Of a DNA stretch of 49,207 nucleotides, positions 1 through 7,459 are shown in pieces. Under the pieces are notes generated by a model. It searched no databases. It was not told the origin of the DNA and worked only from the letters and a program-made list of their open reading frames with translations. The stretch's first letter is position 1. Each line of letters begins with the position of its first letter. A program made the translations under genes and the position numbers. Where the stretch lies: assembly GCA_026129335.1 (NCBI GenBank), contig JAHCIH010000013.1:1-49207 (forward strand), written 5' to 3'. The stretch is from Anaerolineales bacterium. GTDB lineage: Bacteria > Chloroflexota > Anaerolineae > Anaerolineales > UBA11579.

Positions 1-1112
1 CCCCCCGGGGGGGCGCCCACCCGGCCCCCCACGCCAGGGTTGAACTGTTCGTGCGCGGCGACCAGCAGGAAATCGTCGTGGCTTTGGGCGGCGACGATCT
101 CTTCCGCCGTGGCGGTCATCTCGCGGGTCAGCGCCTGGCGCTCGCGGTTCTGGCTGTCCAGGTACTGCGCCAGGCGGCCGGCCTCGAACAGGTCGCTGGT
201 CACCAGCAGGTTCAAGGCATTCAGCGCGGTTTCCAGGCGCCCGGCGGCGTTGAGCCGCGGCCCCAGCAGGTAGCCGATATCGCCGGCAGTGACCCGGGCA
301 GGTTTGAGGCCGGAGGCGCCCATCAGCGACCAGACGCCCTGGCGGTGGGGCTGGCGCAGGCGGACCAGGCCGTTGCGCACCATCCAGCGGTTCTCGCCGG
401 TGAGCGGCACCATGTCGGCCACGGTGCCCAGCGCCACCAGGTCGAGCAAGCTGGCGCTGTCTTCGACGCTGGAGCGCAGCTCTGCTTCCAAGGCGCAAGC
501 CAGCTTGAAGGCCACGCCCACCCCGGCCAACTGTTTCTCGGGGTACTCGTCGCCAGGCTGTTTCGGATTGATCACCGCAAAGGCGTCGGGCAGTTCTGCG
601 CCGGGTGAATGGTGGTCAGTGATGATCAGGTCGAAGCCCAGCTGGCGCGCTTCGGCAGCTTCGTTCAGCGAGCGAATGCCGCAATCCACACTGACCACCA
701 CGTCGGCGCCGCCCTCTTTCAGGCTGCGCAGAGCTTCAATATTAAGGCCGTAGCCTTCTTCGAAACGGTTGGGGATGTACGGCTGCACCTGGCCGCCCAG
801 CCTGCCGATGCAGTCCAGCAGTAGCGCGGTGGCGGTAACTCCGTCGGCGTCGTAGTCGCCGTAGATGACGATCTGCTCCCCATTGCGCACGGCGGCCGCC
901 AGCCGGTCTACCGCCGCGGCCATGCCCTTCATCAGCAAAGGGTCATTGACCTCGGGGGAGAGCGCCTGCAGGTAGCGCTCGGCTTCGGCAGCGCCGGTGA
1001 CGCCGCGGTTGAACAGGATTTGGCGCAGGAGCGGGTGGTGATCGGCAAGGGCCTGGTCTGCTTGGGGGCTCAGTTTCTCGGCCACCCGCCATTGTCGTTG
1101 AGCAAGTTCCAT
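1..1112 (-). CDS. recJ: Single-stranded-DNA-specific exonuclease RecJ (partial, 3' part off the window)
   Basis: RecJ is a 5'-3' exonuclease on single-stranded DNA used in recombination and repair. About 370 codons are visible, from ATG at 1112-1110 to the window edge. Reading leftward shows the DHH-family metal site: IVIYGDYDADGV near residues 80-91, then VSVDCGIRS, IITDHHSPG and NPK, and further on GPRLNAAGRL, which is diagnostic for RecJ. Full-length RecJ is about 560-580 residues, so the C-terminal nucleic-acid-binding part is missing. The start fits a TATGAT box at 1129-1124. It is divergent from yvcK, 88 bases away. The last ten or so codons (after HEQFNPGV) lose similarity to the expected RecJ motif and sit in runs of C and G, so bases 1-30 are probably unreliable sequence. 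The identification is firm. Confidence 0.93.
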   Translation of the reverse strand, partial: MELAQRQWRVAEKLSPQADQALADHHPLLRQILFNRGVTGAAEAERYLQALSPEVNDPLLMKGMAAAVDRLAAAVRNGEQIVIYGDYDADGVTATALLLDCIGRLGGQVQPYIPNRFEEGYGLNIEALRSLKEGGADVVVSVDCGIRSLNEAAEARQLGFDLIITDHHSPGAELPDAFAVINPKQPGDEYPEKQLAGVGVAFKLACALEAELRSSVEDSASLLDLVALGTVADMVPLTGENRWMVRNGLVRLRQPHRQGVWSLMGASGLKPARVTAGDIGYLLGPRLNAAGRLETALNALNLLVTSDLFEAGRLAQYLDSQNRERQALTREMTATAEEIVAAQSHDDFLLVAAHEQFNPGVGGRVGAPPG

Positions 1113-1123
1113 ATCAGCCGACA

Positions 1124-1129
1124 ATCATA
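1124..1129 (-). promoter_or_regulatory. -10 box for recJ
   Basis: TATGAT on the minus strand, 11 bases before the recJ ATG, gives a transcript with a leader of only a few bases. No good -35 is seen; that position falls inside the GC-rich palindrome at 1141-1161. Confidence 0.5.
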
Positions 1130-1140
1130 CCGTGAGATGG

Positions 1141-1161
1141 GCGGCGGCCCCGGGCCGCCGC
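1141..1161. promoter_or_regulatory. Perfect GC-rich inverted repeat between divergent recJ and yvcK promoters
   Basis: Arms GCGGCGGCCC and GGGCCGCCGC flank a single central base. The repeat abuts the yvcK -35 and covers the expected recJ -35 position, so it could be an operator or a structural insulator. Function is inferred from position only. Confidence 0.45.
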
Positions 1162-1162
1162 G

Positions 1163-1191
1163 TTGACGCTGTTCCCAAAGACTGCTATCAT
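1163..1191 (+). promoter_or_regulatory. Sigma70-type promoter of the yvcK-pgk-tpiA operon
   Basis: TTGACG (1163-1168), a 17-base spacer and TATCAT (1186-1191): each box has one mismatch to consensus. The ATG at 1201 lies 9 bases after the -10 box, so the transcript should start at or next to the start codon (leaderless). Confidence 0.7.
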
Positions 1192-1200
1192 CCCTGCCAT

Positions 1201-2538
1201 ATGGGTGCTCGGCTCTCTGATGGGCTGCGCACGGCCTGGAATGAGGCGCTGCGCATCCTCCGCTGGCTCACTCCAGGGTTGGGGGTAAAACGCTGGATTC
1301 TCCTGATTTTCTTCGGAGCCTTTCTTATCGGCATCGGCGCGGCCATGTTGATTTTGGACGTCTACCGCCAGACCCCCGAGGTGTGGTGGCTGCAGTGGTT
1401 TGACTTCATCTCGCTGCGCTTTTTGGACCGCACCCTACGGGCGGTGATCTTTGCCCTGTTGGGCTTCGGCTCACTGGTGTACGGTGTGGTCAGGTTCAAT
1501 CGTTCACTGATGGCGCCGTACCTGCGCCCCGGGCAGGCGATGGTGGACACGCTGGCGGACCACCGCCGCCGCGGCCGCGGCCCGCGCATCGCCGTGATCG
1601 GCGGCGGCCACGGCCTGGCCACCCTGCTACGCGGCCTGAAGGCGCACACCTACAACCTCACTGCCATCGTGACCATGGCGGACGACGGCGGCTCCTCGGG
1701 CCGGCTGCGCAGTTCGTTGGGCGTGCTGCCGCCGGGCGACATCCGCAATTGTCTGGCGGCGCTCTCCAACGACGAAACCCTGATCACGCAGCTGTTCCAG
1801 TACCGCTTCTCCAGCGGCGAGAACGGCATGGACGGACATTCTTTCGGCAACCTGTTCATCAGCGCGTTGAGCGAGATCACCGGCAGCTTCGAAGAAGCGA
1901 TTGCCGAATCGGGCCGGGTGCTTTCCGTGCACGGCCAGGTGCTGCCGGCCACGCTGCACGACGTACGCCTGGTGGCCGACATGGCCGTGCCGCTGGCCGG
2001 CATGGAAGTGCGCGTGCACGGCGAGAGCCAGATCCCCGCTATGCAGGGCGCGGTGCGCCGGGTGTGGCTGGAGCCGAACTCGCCGCCCGCCTACCCCGAC
2101 GCAGTGAACGCCCTGCTCAACGCCGACCTGATCGTCGTCGGCCCCGGCAGCTTGTATACCAGCATTCTGCCCAACCTGTTGGTGCCCGACCTGGCCGCGG
2201 CAGTGAAGAACAGTTCGGCGCTGAAGATCTTCATCTGCAACCTGGCCACCCAATCCGGCGAAACGGACGGCTACCGCTGCGGTGACCACATCCAGGCCAT
2301 CGAGAACCATGTTGGGAGGGGCATTTTCGACATCGTGATCAGCAACCAGGAGCAATCCGCCAAGCTGCCGCAGGGCTCGGAATGGGTGGTGGCCGAAGAA
2401 GGCCTGGAAGCGCAGTACCCGCTGTACAAGGCGGACGTGGCCGACCCCGAGCAACCCGGACACCATCAGGCAGCCAGGCTGGCGCAAATCCTGATCGATC
2501 TGCTCCAGGAGCGCACCGGTCCGCTGACCGAGATGTAA
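1201..2538 (+). CDS. yvcK: YvcK/CofD-like gluconeogenesis factor with N-terminal membrane anchor
   Basis: This 445-residue protein belongs to the YvcK/CofD-like family. In Bacillus, YvcK binds UDP-sugars and is needed for growth on gluconeogenic carbon and for cell-wall synthesis; the exact reaction is unknown. Two hydrophobic segments (about residues 30-55 and 75-95) precede the domain, which begins near residue 130 with IAVIGGGHGLATLLRGLK. MADDGGSSGRLR, LPPGDIRNCL and VVGPGSLYTSILPNL follow, all typical of the family. An in-frame start exists at 1132, but ATG 1201 is preferred because the promoter at 1163-1191 would start transcription there. It is the first gene of an operon; pgk begins 9 bases after its stop. 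Placement with two glycolytic genes suits a role in central carbon metabolism. The membrane-anchored form is common outside Firmicutes. Confidence 0.9.
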   Translation: MGARLSDGLRTAWNEALRILRWLTPGLGVKRWILLIFFGAFLIGIGAAMLILDVYRQTPEVWWLQWFDFISLRFLDRTLRAVIFALLGFGSLVYGVVRFNRSLMAPYLRPGQAMVDTLADHRRRGRGPRIAVIGGGHGLATLLRGLKAHTYNLTAIVTMADDGGSSGRLRSSLGVLPPGDIRNCLAALSNDETLITQLFQYRFSSGENGMDGHSFGNLFISALSEITGSFEEAIAESGRVLSVHGQVLPATLHDVRLVADMAVPLAGMEVRVHGESQIPAMQGAVRRVWLEPNSPPAYPDAVNALLNADLIVVGPGSLYTSILPNLLVPDLAAAVKNSSALKIFICNLATQSGETDGYRCGDHIQAIENHVGRGIFDIVISNQEQSAKLPQGSEWVVAEEGLEAQYPLYKADVADPEQPGHHQAARLAQILIDLLQERTGPLTEM

Positions 2539-2547
2539 GGAATTTCC

Positions 2548-3726
2548 GTGTTCAACAAGAAAACCATTGCAGACATCGACCCGCGCGGCAAGAAAGTACT
2601 GCTGCGCGTGGACTTCAACGTGCCGATTGAGAACGGCGTGGTGGGGGACGATACGCGCATCCGTGCCGCTCTGCCGACCATCGAGGACCTGCTCAGCCGC
2701 GGCGCAGCCGTGCTGCTGTGCTCGCACCTGGGCCGGCCCAAGGACGCGCCGGACCCGCAGTATTCGCTGGCGCCGGTGGCCGAATACCTGGCGAAGCTGA
2801 CCAGCGCGCCGGTGAAGTTCTCGCCCGAGTGCATCGGCCCGGAGGCGCAGGCCGCCGCGGCGGCCCTGCAGCCTGGTGAGATCCTGCTGCTGGAGAACAC
2901 GCGCTTCTACCCCGGCGAGACCCAAAACGACCCGGCGATGGCCGCCGAGCTGGCCAAGCTGGCCGACATCTACGTCAACGATGCCTTCGGCTCGGCGCAC
3001 CGCGCCCATGCCTCCACTGAGGGTGTCGCCCGGTTGCTGCCCGCTGCCGCCGGCCTGCTGATGGAGAAGGAAATCCGCTACCTGGGGCAGGCGTTGGCGG
3101 ACCCGCGGCGGCCCCTCGTCGCCATTTTGGGCGGGGCCAAGGTCAGCGACAAAATCGAAGTCATCCGCAACCTGCTCGGCAAAGCCGACCAACTGCTCAT
3201 CGGCGGCGGGATGGCCAACACTTTCCTGAAAGCGCAGGGCTTTGAACTGGGTGACTCACTGGTGGAGGCCGACGCGGTGGAGACCGCCAAAGCGCTGCTG
3301 GCCGAGGGCGGCGACAAGCTCCACCTGCCCACAGACGTCGTTATCGCCGACGCGTTCGACGCCGCGGCGCAGCACAAGACCATCCCGGCCGGCGATGTGC
3401 CGGACGGTTGGCGCATCCTGGACATCGGCCTGCAGACGGCCGCCGCTTTCAGCGAGCAGGTCGCCATGGCCGGCACAGTGGTGTGGAATGGGCCGATGGG
3501 CGTCTTCGAGATGGCGCCTTTCGCCGCGGGCACCTTCGCCCTGGCGCAGGCCGTGGCCGACTCCGGCGCGGACAGCATCGTGGGCGGCGGCGACTCGGCG
3601 GCGGCGGTGCAGCAATCCGGCCTGGCCGACAAGATCACCCACATCTCCACCGGCGGCGGGGCCTCGCTGGAGATGCTGGAAGGCAAGCTGCTGCCAGGCC
3701 TGGCGGCCTTGCAGGACAAGGAATAA
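2548..3726 (+). CDS. pgk: Phosphoglycerate kinase
   Basis: Catalyses 1,3-bisphosphoglycerate + ADP to 3-phosphoglycerate + ATP in glycolysis, in the cytoplasm. It has 392 residues, the usual bacterial length. Family hallmarks are [15 protein letters not shown] near the N-terminus, [40 protein letters not shown] and the C-terminal GGGDSAAAV with STGGGASLE. The start is GTG at 2548, preceded by AAGGA overlapping the yvcK stop codon, which suggests translational coupling. tpiA follows after 2 bases. No key residue appears to be missing. Confidence 0.97.
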   Translation: MFNKKTIADIDPRGKKVLLRVDFNVPIENGVVGDDTRIRAALPTIEDLLSRGAAVLLCSHLGRPKDAPDPQYSLAPVAEYLAKLTSAPVKFSPECIGPEAQAAAAALQPGEILLLENTRFYPGETQNDPAMAAELAKLADIYVNDAFGSAHRAHASTEGVARLLPAAAGLLMEKEIRYLGQALADPRRPLVAILGGAKVSDKIEVIRNLLGKADQLLIGGGMANTFLKAQGFELGDSLVEADAVETAKALLAEGGDKLHLPTDVVIADAFDAAAQHKTIPAGDVPDGWRILDIGLQTAAAFSEQVAMAGTVVWNGPMGVFEMAPFAAGTFALAQAVADSGADSIVGGGDSAAAVQQSGLADKITHISTGGGASLEMLEGKLLPGLAALQDKE

Positions 3727-3728
3727 TC

Positions 3729-4487
<759 letters not shown>

Positions 4488-4539
4488 CAGTCAGCCCACA
4501 GCTACCAGTAGCAAGAAAAGCTCTTTCCAAGCTAACTCT

Positions 4540-4605
4540 AACCACAAAGTCACAAAAGAAAAACACAAGGACACAAAGAACCAAAACTTTCGTGTCTTTA
4601 TGGTT
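4540..4605. repeat. Small intergenic element with 19-base imperfect terminal inverted repeats
   Basis: The left end AACCACAAAGTCACAAAAG matches the reverse complement of the right end (4587-4605) at 16 of 19 positions. The interior is A-rich with CACAAAG-like repeats and codes for nothing recognisable. Its base composition is far more AT-rich than the neighbouring genes. It looks like a short non-coding mobile or palindromic repeat, MITE-like or REP-like. Confidence 0.5.
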
Positions 4606-4620
4606 GACCAGCGTGGAGTT

Positions 4621-4649
4621 GTTGGGGCGCACGGCCGTGCGCCCCTAAC
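4621..4649. repeat. GC-rich palindromic intergenic repeat (copy 1)
   Basis: A perfect 22-base palindrome at 4624-4645 (arm GGGGCGCACGG) is flanked by GTT and TAAC. Its frame, GTnGGGGCG...CGCCCcTAAC, resembles the element at 23236-23263. It sits between the convergent genes tpiA and upp and could act as a bidirectional terminator or be a dispersed repeat. The rest of 4488-4701 is low-complexity sequence without a gene. Confidence 0.55.
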
Positions 4650-4701
4650 GGGCCAAACTGGTGCACCACTAGCAACTATCAACTGCAAACTGCTAACTAA
4701 T

Positions 4702-5334
4702 TCACCCCGTGCCGAACTGGCGGTCACCGGCGTCGCCCAGGCCGGGAACGATGTAGCCGATGTCATTGAGTTTCTCATCCACCGCGCCCAGGTAGATGGG
4801 CACGTCGGGGTGCTGGCTGCTGAGGTGCTCGATACCCTCCGGTGCGGCGAGGATGCCCATGTACTTGATATGGTTGACGCCCCACTCCTTGAGGATGCTC
4901 ACCGTGGCCGCCGCCGAGCCGCCGGTGGCCAGCATGGGGTCCAACACCAGGCAGACGCCCACGGTGGCCTGCGTGGGCAGCTTGTTGTAGTACTGCACCG
5001 GCTGCAGAGTCTGCTCGTCGCGGTAGAGGCCGATGTGCCAGACCTGCGCATCGGGGATCAGGTCCCACACGCCGTCGACCATGCCCAGCCCGGCGCGCAA
5101 GATGGGCACCAGGCCCAGTTCTTTCTTGGTGGCCTGGCCCGCGGCCGTGCCCATCGGCGTTTCCACCTGGCGGGGTTCGGTCTCCAGGTCCAGTGTGGCC
5201 TCGTAGGTCAGCAGGGCGCTGATCTCTCGCACCAGCTCGCGGAATTTGCGCGGCTCAGTAGCCTTGTCCCGCAGGATGGTCAGCTTGTGGGCTACCAGGG
5301 GATGCGGGGATGCGTGTACGTTTGCCTTCGCCAT
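4702..5334 (-). CDS. upp: Uracil phosphoribosyltransferase
   Basis: Pyrimidine salvage: uracil + PRPP to UMP + diphosphate. It has 210 residues, the expected length. It shows VPILRAGLGMVDG, the PRPP-binding loop VLDPMLATGGSA and the C-terminal uracil-binding stretch GYIVPGLGDAGDRQFGT. The ATG at 5334 is preceded on the minus strand by AGAGGTG (a Shine-Dalgarno sequence) and a TATAAT box at 5360-5355. It is divergent from ruvB, with a shared upstream region containing a strong palindrome. A pyrimidine-nucleoside phosphorylase elsewhere in the window (14663-15967) could supply uracil. Confidence 0.96.
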   Translation of the reverse strand: MAKANVHASPHPLVAHKLTILRDKATEPRKFRELVREISALLTYEATLDLETEPRQVETPMGTAAGQATKKELGLVPILRAGLGMVDGVWDLIPDAQVWHIGLYRDEQTLQPVQYYNKLPTQATVGVCLVLDPMLATGGSAAATVSILKEWGVNHIKYMGILAAPEGIEHLSSQHPDVPIYLGAVDEKLNDIGYIVPGLGDAGDRQFGTG

Positions 5335-5354
5335 AGAACAGCACCTCTGCGGCG

Positions 5355-5360
5355 ATTATA
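5355..5360 (-). promoter_or_regulatory. -10 box for upp
   Basis: Consensus TATAAT on the minus strand, 20 bases before the upp ATG. Its -35 position lies inside the palindrome 5362-5388. Confidence 0.6.
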
Positions 5361-5361
5361 G

Positions 5362-5388
5362 TCCCCCGGCCCAGAACAGGCCGGGGGA
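5362..5388. promoter_or_regulatory. Perfect 10-bp inverted repeat between the divergent upp and ruvB promoters
   Basis: Arms TCCCCCGGCC (5362-5371) and GGCCGGGGGA (5379-5388) enclose a 7-base loop CAGAACA. It covers the -35 positions of both divergent promoters. A shared operator is the simplest reading; a terminator is less likely because both -10 boxes lie outside it, facing away. Confidence 0.5.
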
Positions 5389-5396
5389 GCCGCATG

Positions 5397-5402
5397 TATA
5401 AT
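5397..5402 (+). promoter_or_regulatory. -10 box for ruvB
   Basis: Consensus TATAAT, followed after 7 bases by ATG 5410. This predicts a leaderless ruvB mRNA and decides the start codon. Confidence 0.65.
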
Positions 5403-5409
5403 CTTGGCG

Positions 5410-6438
5410 ATGAACCCCGGCCAACCCCGCCTGGTGGACCCCCTGCCGCGCAGCGACGACAAACTGGAACCCGCCCTGCGGCCGCGCTCGCTGAACGAGC
5501 TGATCGGCCAGGACAACGTGCGCGAGAACCTGGGCATCCTGGTTGCCGCGGCCCGGCAGCGCGGCGAGCCGCTGGACCACGTGCTCTTCTATGGCCCGCC
5601 CGGCCTGGGCAAGACTACCCTGGCGCACATCCTGGCCAACGAGATGGGCGTGGGCATCAAGGTCACTTCCGGCCCGGCGATCGAGCGCCAGGGTGACCTG
5701 GCCGCCATCCTCAGCAACATGAACCAGGGTGATGTGCTCTTCGTGGACGAGATCCACCGCCTGGGCAAAGCCGTGGAAGAGGTACTCTACCCGGCGATGG
5801 AAGACTATTCGCTGGACGTGGTCATTGGCAAGGGGCCGGCGGCGCGCGCCATCCGGCTCAAGTTGCCGCGTTTCACCGTCATCGGAGCCACCACGCGGCT
5901 GGCATTGCTCACCGCCCCGCTGCGCGCCCGCTTCGGGGCCACTTTCCGTTTGGACTATTACCAGCCCGCCGACATCCAGGCCATTTTGGGGCGCGCCGCC
6001 GGCCAGCTGGGCAGCCCGGCGGACGACGCCGGGCTGGCGCTGGTGGCCGGGCGGGCGCGCGGCACGCCGCGGGTGGCATTGCGCATGCTGCGCCGGGTGC
6101 GCGACTTCGCCGAGGTACGCGCTGAGGGAGTGATCACCGCCGAGGTGGCCCAGGCGGCCCTCGACCTGCTCGAGGTGGACGCCCTTGGGCTGGACGACCT
6201 GGACCGCCGCGTGCTGGCCACCATCATCCAGAAGTTCGGCGGCGGCCCGGTGGGCCTGAACACCATCGCGGCTTCGATCAGCGAAGAGCCGGACACCATT
6301 ATGGACGTGGTCGAGCCCTACCTGATGCAATTGGGCTTCCTGGAGCGCCGCGCCCAGGGCCGCCTGGCCACGCCGCGGGCCTACGAGCACCTGGGGCTGC
6401 CCTACACCGGGGCCGAGAACGCGCCGACCCTGTTCTAA
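5410..6438 (+). CDS. ruvB: Holliday junction branch migration ATPase RuvB
   Basis: Motor of the RuvAB complex that drives branch migration of Holliday junctions. It has 342 residues, typical. Near the N-terminus is [18 protein letters not shown], then Walker [10 protein letters not shown] (about residue 62), Walker [11 protein letters not shown], the sensor region VIGATTR and the C-terminal winged helix containing [29 protein letters not shown] at 5404 is also in frame, but ATG 5410 is favoured because TATAAT ends 7 bases before it. queA starts one base after the stop, an arrangement often seen near ruvAB in bacteria. ruvA and ruvC are not in the window. Confidence 0.96.
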   Translation: MNPGQPRLVDPLPRSDDKLEPALRPRSLNELIGQDNVRENLGILVAAARQRGEPLDHVLFYGPPGLGKTTLAHILANEMGVGIKVTSGPAIERQGDLAAILSNMNQGDVLFVDEIHRLGKAVEEVLYPAMEDYSLDVVIGKGPAARAIRLKLPRFTVIGATTRLALLTAPLRARFGATFRLDYYQPADIQAILGRAAGQLGSPADDAGLALVAGRARGTPRVALRMLRRVRDFAEVRAEGVITAEVAQAALDLLEVDALGLDDLDRRVLATIIQKFGGGPVGLNTIAASISEEPDTIMDVVEPYLMQLGFLERRAQGRLATPRAYEHLGLPYTGAENAPTLF

Positions 6439-6439
6439 A

Positions 6440-7459
6440 TTGAAGACTTCCGACTTCGACTATCACCTGCCACCGGAGCGCATCGCTCAGCACCCGGTCG
6501 AGCCGCGCGACGCGGCGCGGCTGCTGGTGCTGGAGCACCACAGCGGGCGGCGAACGCACACCACCTTCCGCCAACTCAGCGAATACCTGAACCCCGGCGA
6601 CCTGCTGGTGGCCAACCGCAGCCGGGTGGTGCCCGCCCGGCTGGCGGCGCGCAAACTGCCCGGCGGCGGCAAGGCCGAGTTACTGCTGCTGGAGCGCGTG
6701 GACGCGCAGCGCTGGAAGGCGCTGGCCGGCGGCAAGGGGTTGGGGCCGGGCAGGCAGTTGGAGCTGCCCGGCGGCATCCGCGCCACGGTGGAAGAAGACC
6801 TGGGCGGCGCGCAGCGGCTGGTCGCCTTCGACCGGCCGCTGGACGAGCAGCTGCCCAAACTGGGCCGCGTGCCGCTGCCGCCGTACATCCACGCCCCGCT
6901 GGCCGAGCCGGAGCGCTACCAGACCGTATACGCCGAGGAGCCTGGCTCGGCGGCGGCGCCCACTGCCGGCCTGCACTTCACCCCGGCGCTGATCACAGCG
7001 CTGCGCGCCAAGGGCGTGGGCTTCGCCAGTGTGCTGCTGCACATCGGGCTGGACACCTTTGCGCCGGTCACCGAAGAAGACCCGGCGCAGCACCGCATCC
7101 ACACCGAGTGGTGCCAATTGCCGGCCGAGACGGCCGCCCAGGTGGAGCAGACCCGGGCGACGGGCGGGCGGGTGGTGGCCGTGGGCACCACCTCAGTGCG
7201 CACGCTGGAAACCGCCGCCCGCGCCGCCCAAGGTAGCCCGCTGGCCGCCTTTGAGGGGCGCAGCGACCTGTTCATCCGGCCGGGCTACCAGTTCCAGGTG
7301 GTCGACGCGCTGCTGACCAACTTCCACCTGCCGTGCTCCACGCTGATCATGTTGGTCAGTGCGCTGGCGGGGCGCGAAAACATTCTGGCGAGTTACCGGG
7401 AAGCCATCGAATTGGAGTATCGCTTCTATTCGTTTGGGGACGCGATGTTGATTATTTAG
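6440..7459 (+). CDS. queA: S-adenosylmethionine:tRNA ribosyltransferase-isomerase
   Basis: Transfers and isomerises the ribose of SAM onto preQ1-tRNA to make epoxyqueuosine at position 34. It has 339 residues, as expected. It begins with FDYHLPPERIAQHPVEPRDAARLLVL, then NRSRVVPARL, PLPPYIHAP, the diagnostic GSAAAPTAGLHFTP, LHIGLDTFAPV, and near the end NFHLPCSTLIMLVSA. The start is TTG at 6440, one base after ruvB, so the two are co-transcribed. Its 3' end overlaps the convergent phosphodiesterase gene by 8 bases, so no room exists for a separate terminator. Confidence 0.96.
   Translation: MKTSDFDYHLPPERIAQHPVEPRDAARLLVLEHHSGRRTHTTFRQLSEYLNPGDLLVANRSRVVPARLAARKLPGGGKAELLLLERVDAQRWKALAGGKGLGPGRQLELPGGIRATVEEDLGGAQRLVAFDRPLDEQLPKLGRVPLPPYIHAPLAEPERYQTVYAEEPGSAAAPTAGLHFTPALITALRAKGVGFASVLLHIGLDTFAPVTEEDPAQHRIHTEWCQLPAETAAQVEQTRATGGRVVAVGTTSVRTLETAARAAQGSPLAAFEGRSDLFIRPGYQFQVVDALLTNFHLPCSTLIMLVSALAGRENILASYREAIELEYRFYSFGDAMLII

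Noticed and set aside
1132..1200. Upstream extension of yvcK to 1132
   Set aside because: It would place the start upstream of the best promoter and inside the GC palindrome; the added residues have no family similarity.
1627..3192. A 521-codon leftward open frame opposite yvcK and pgk
   Set aside because: It spans two well-defined genes and has no recognisable domain; it is a codon-bias shadow.
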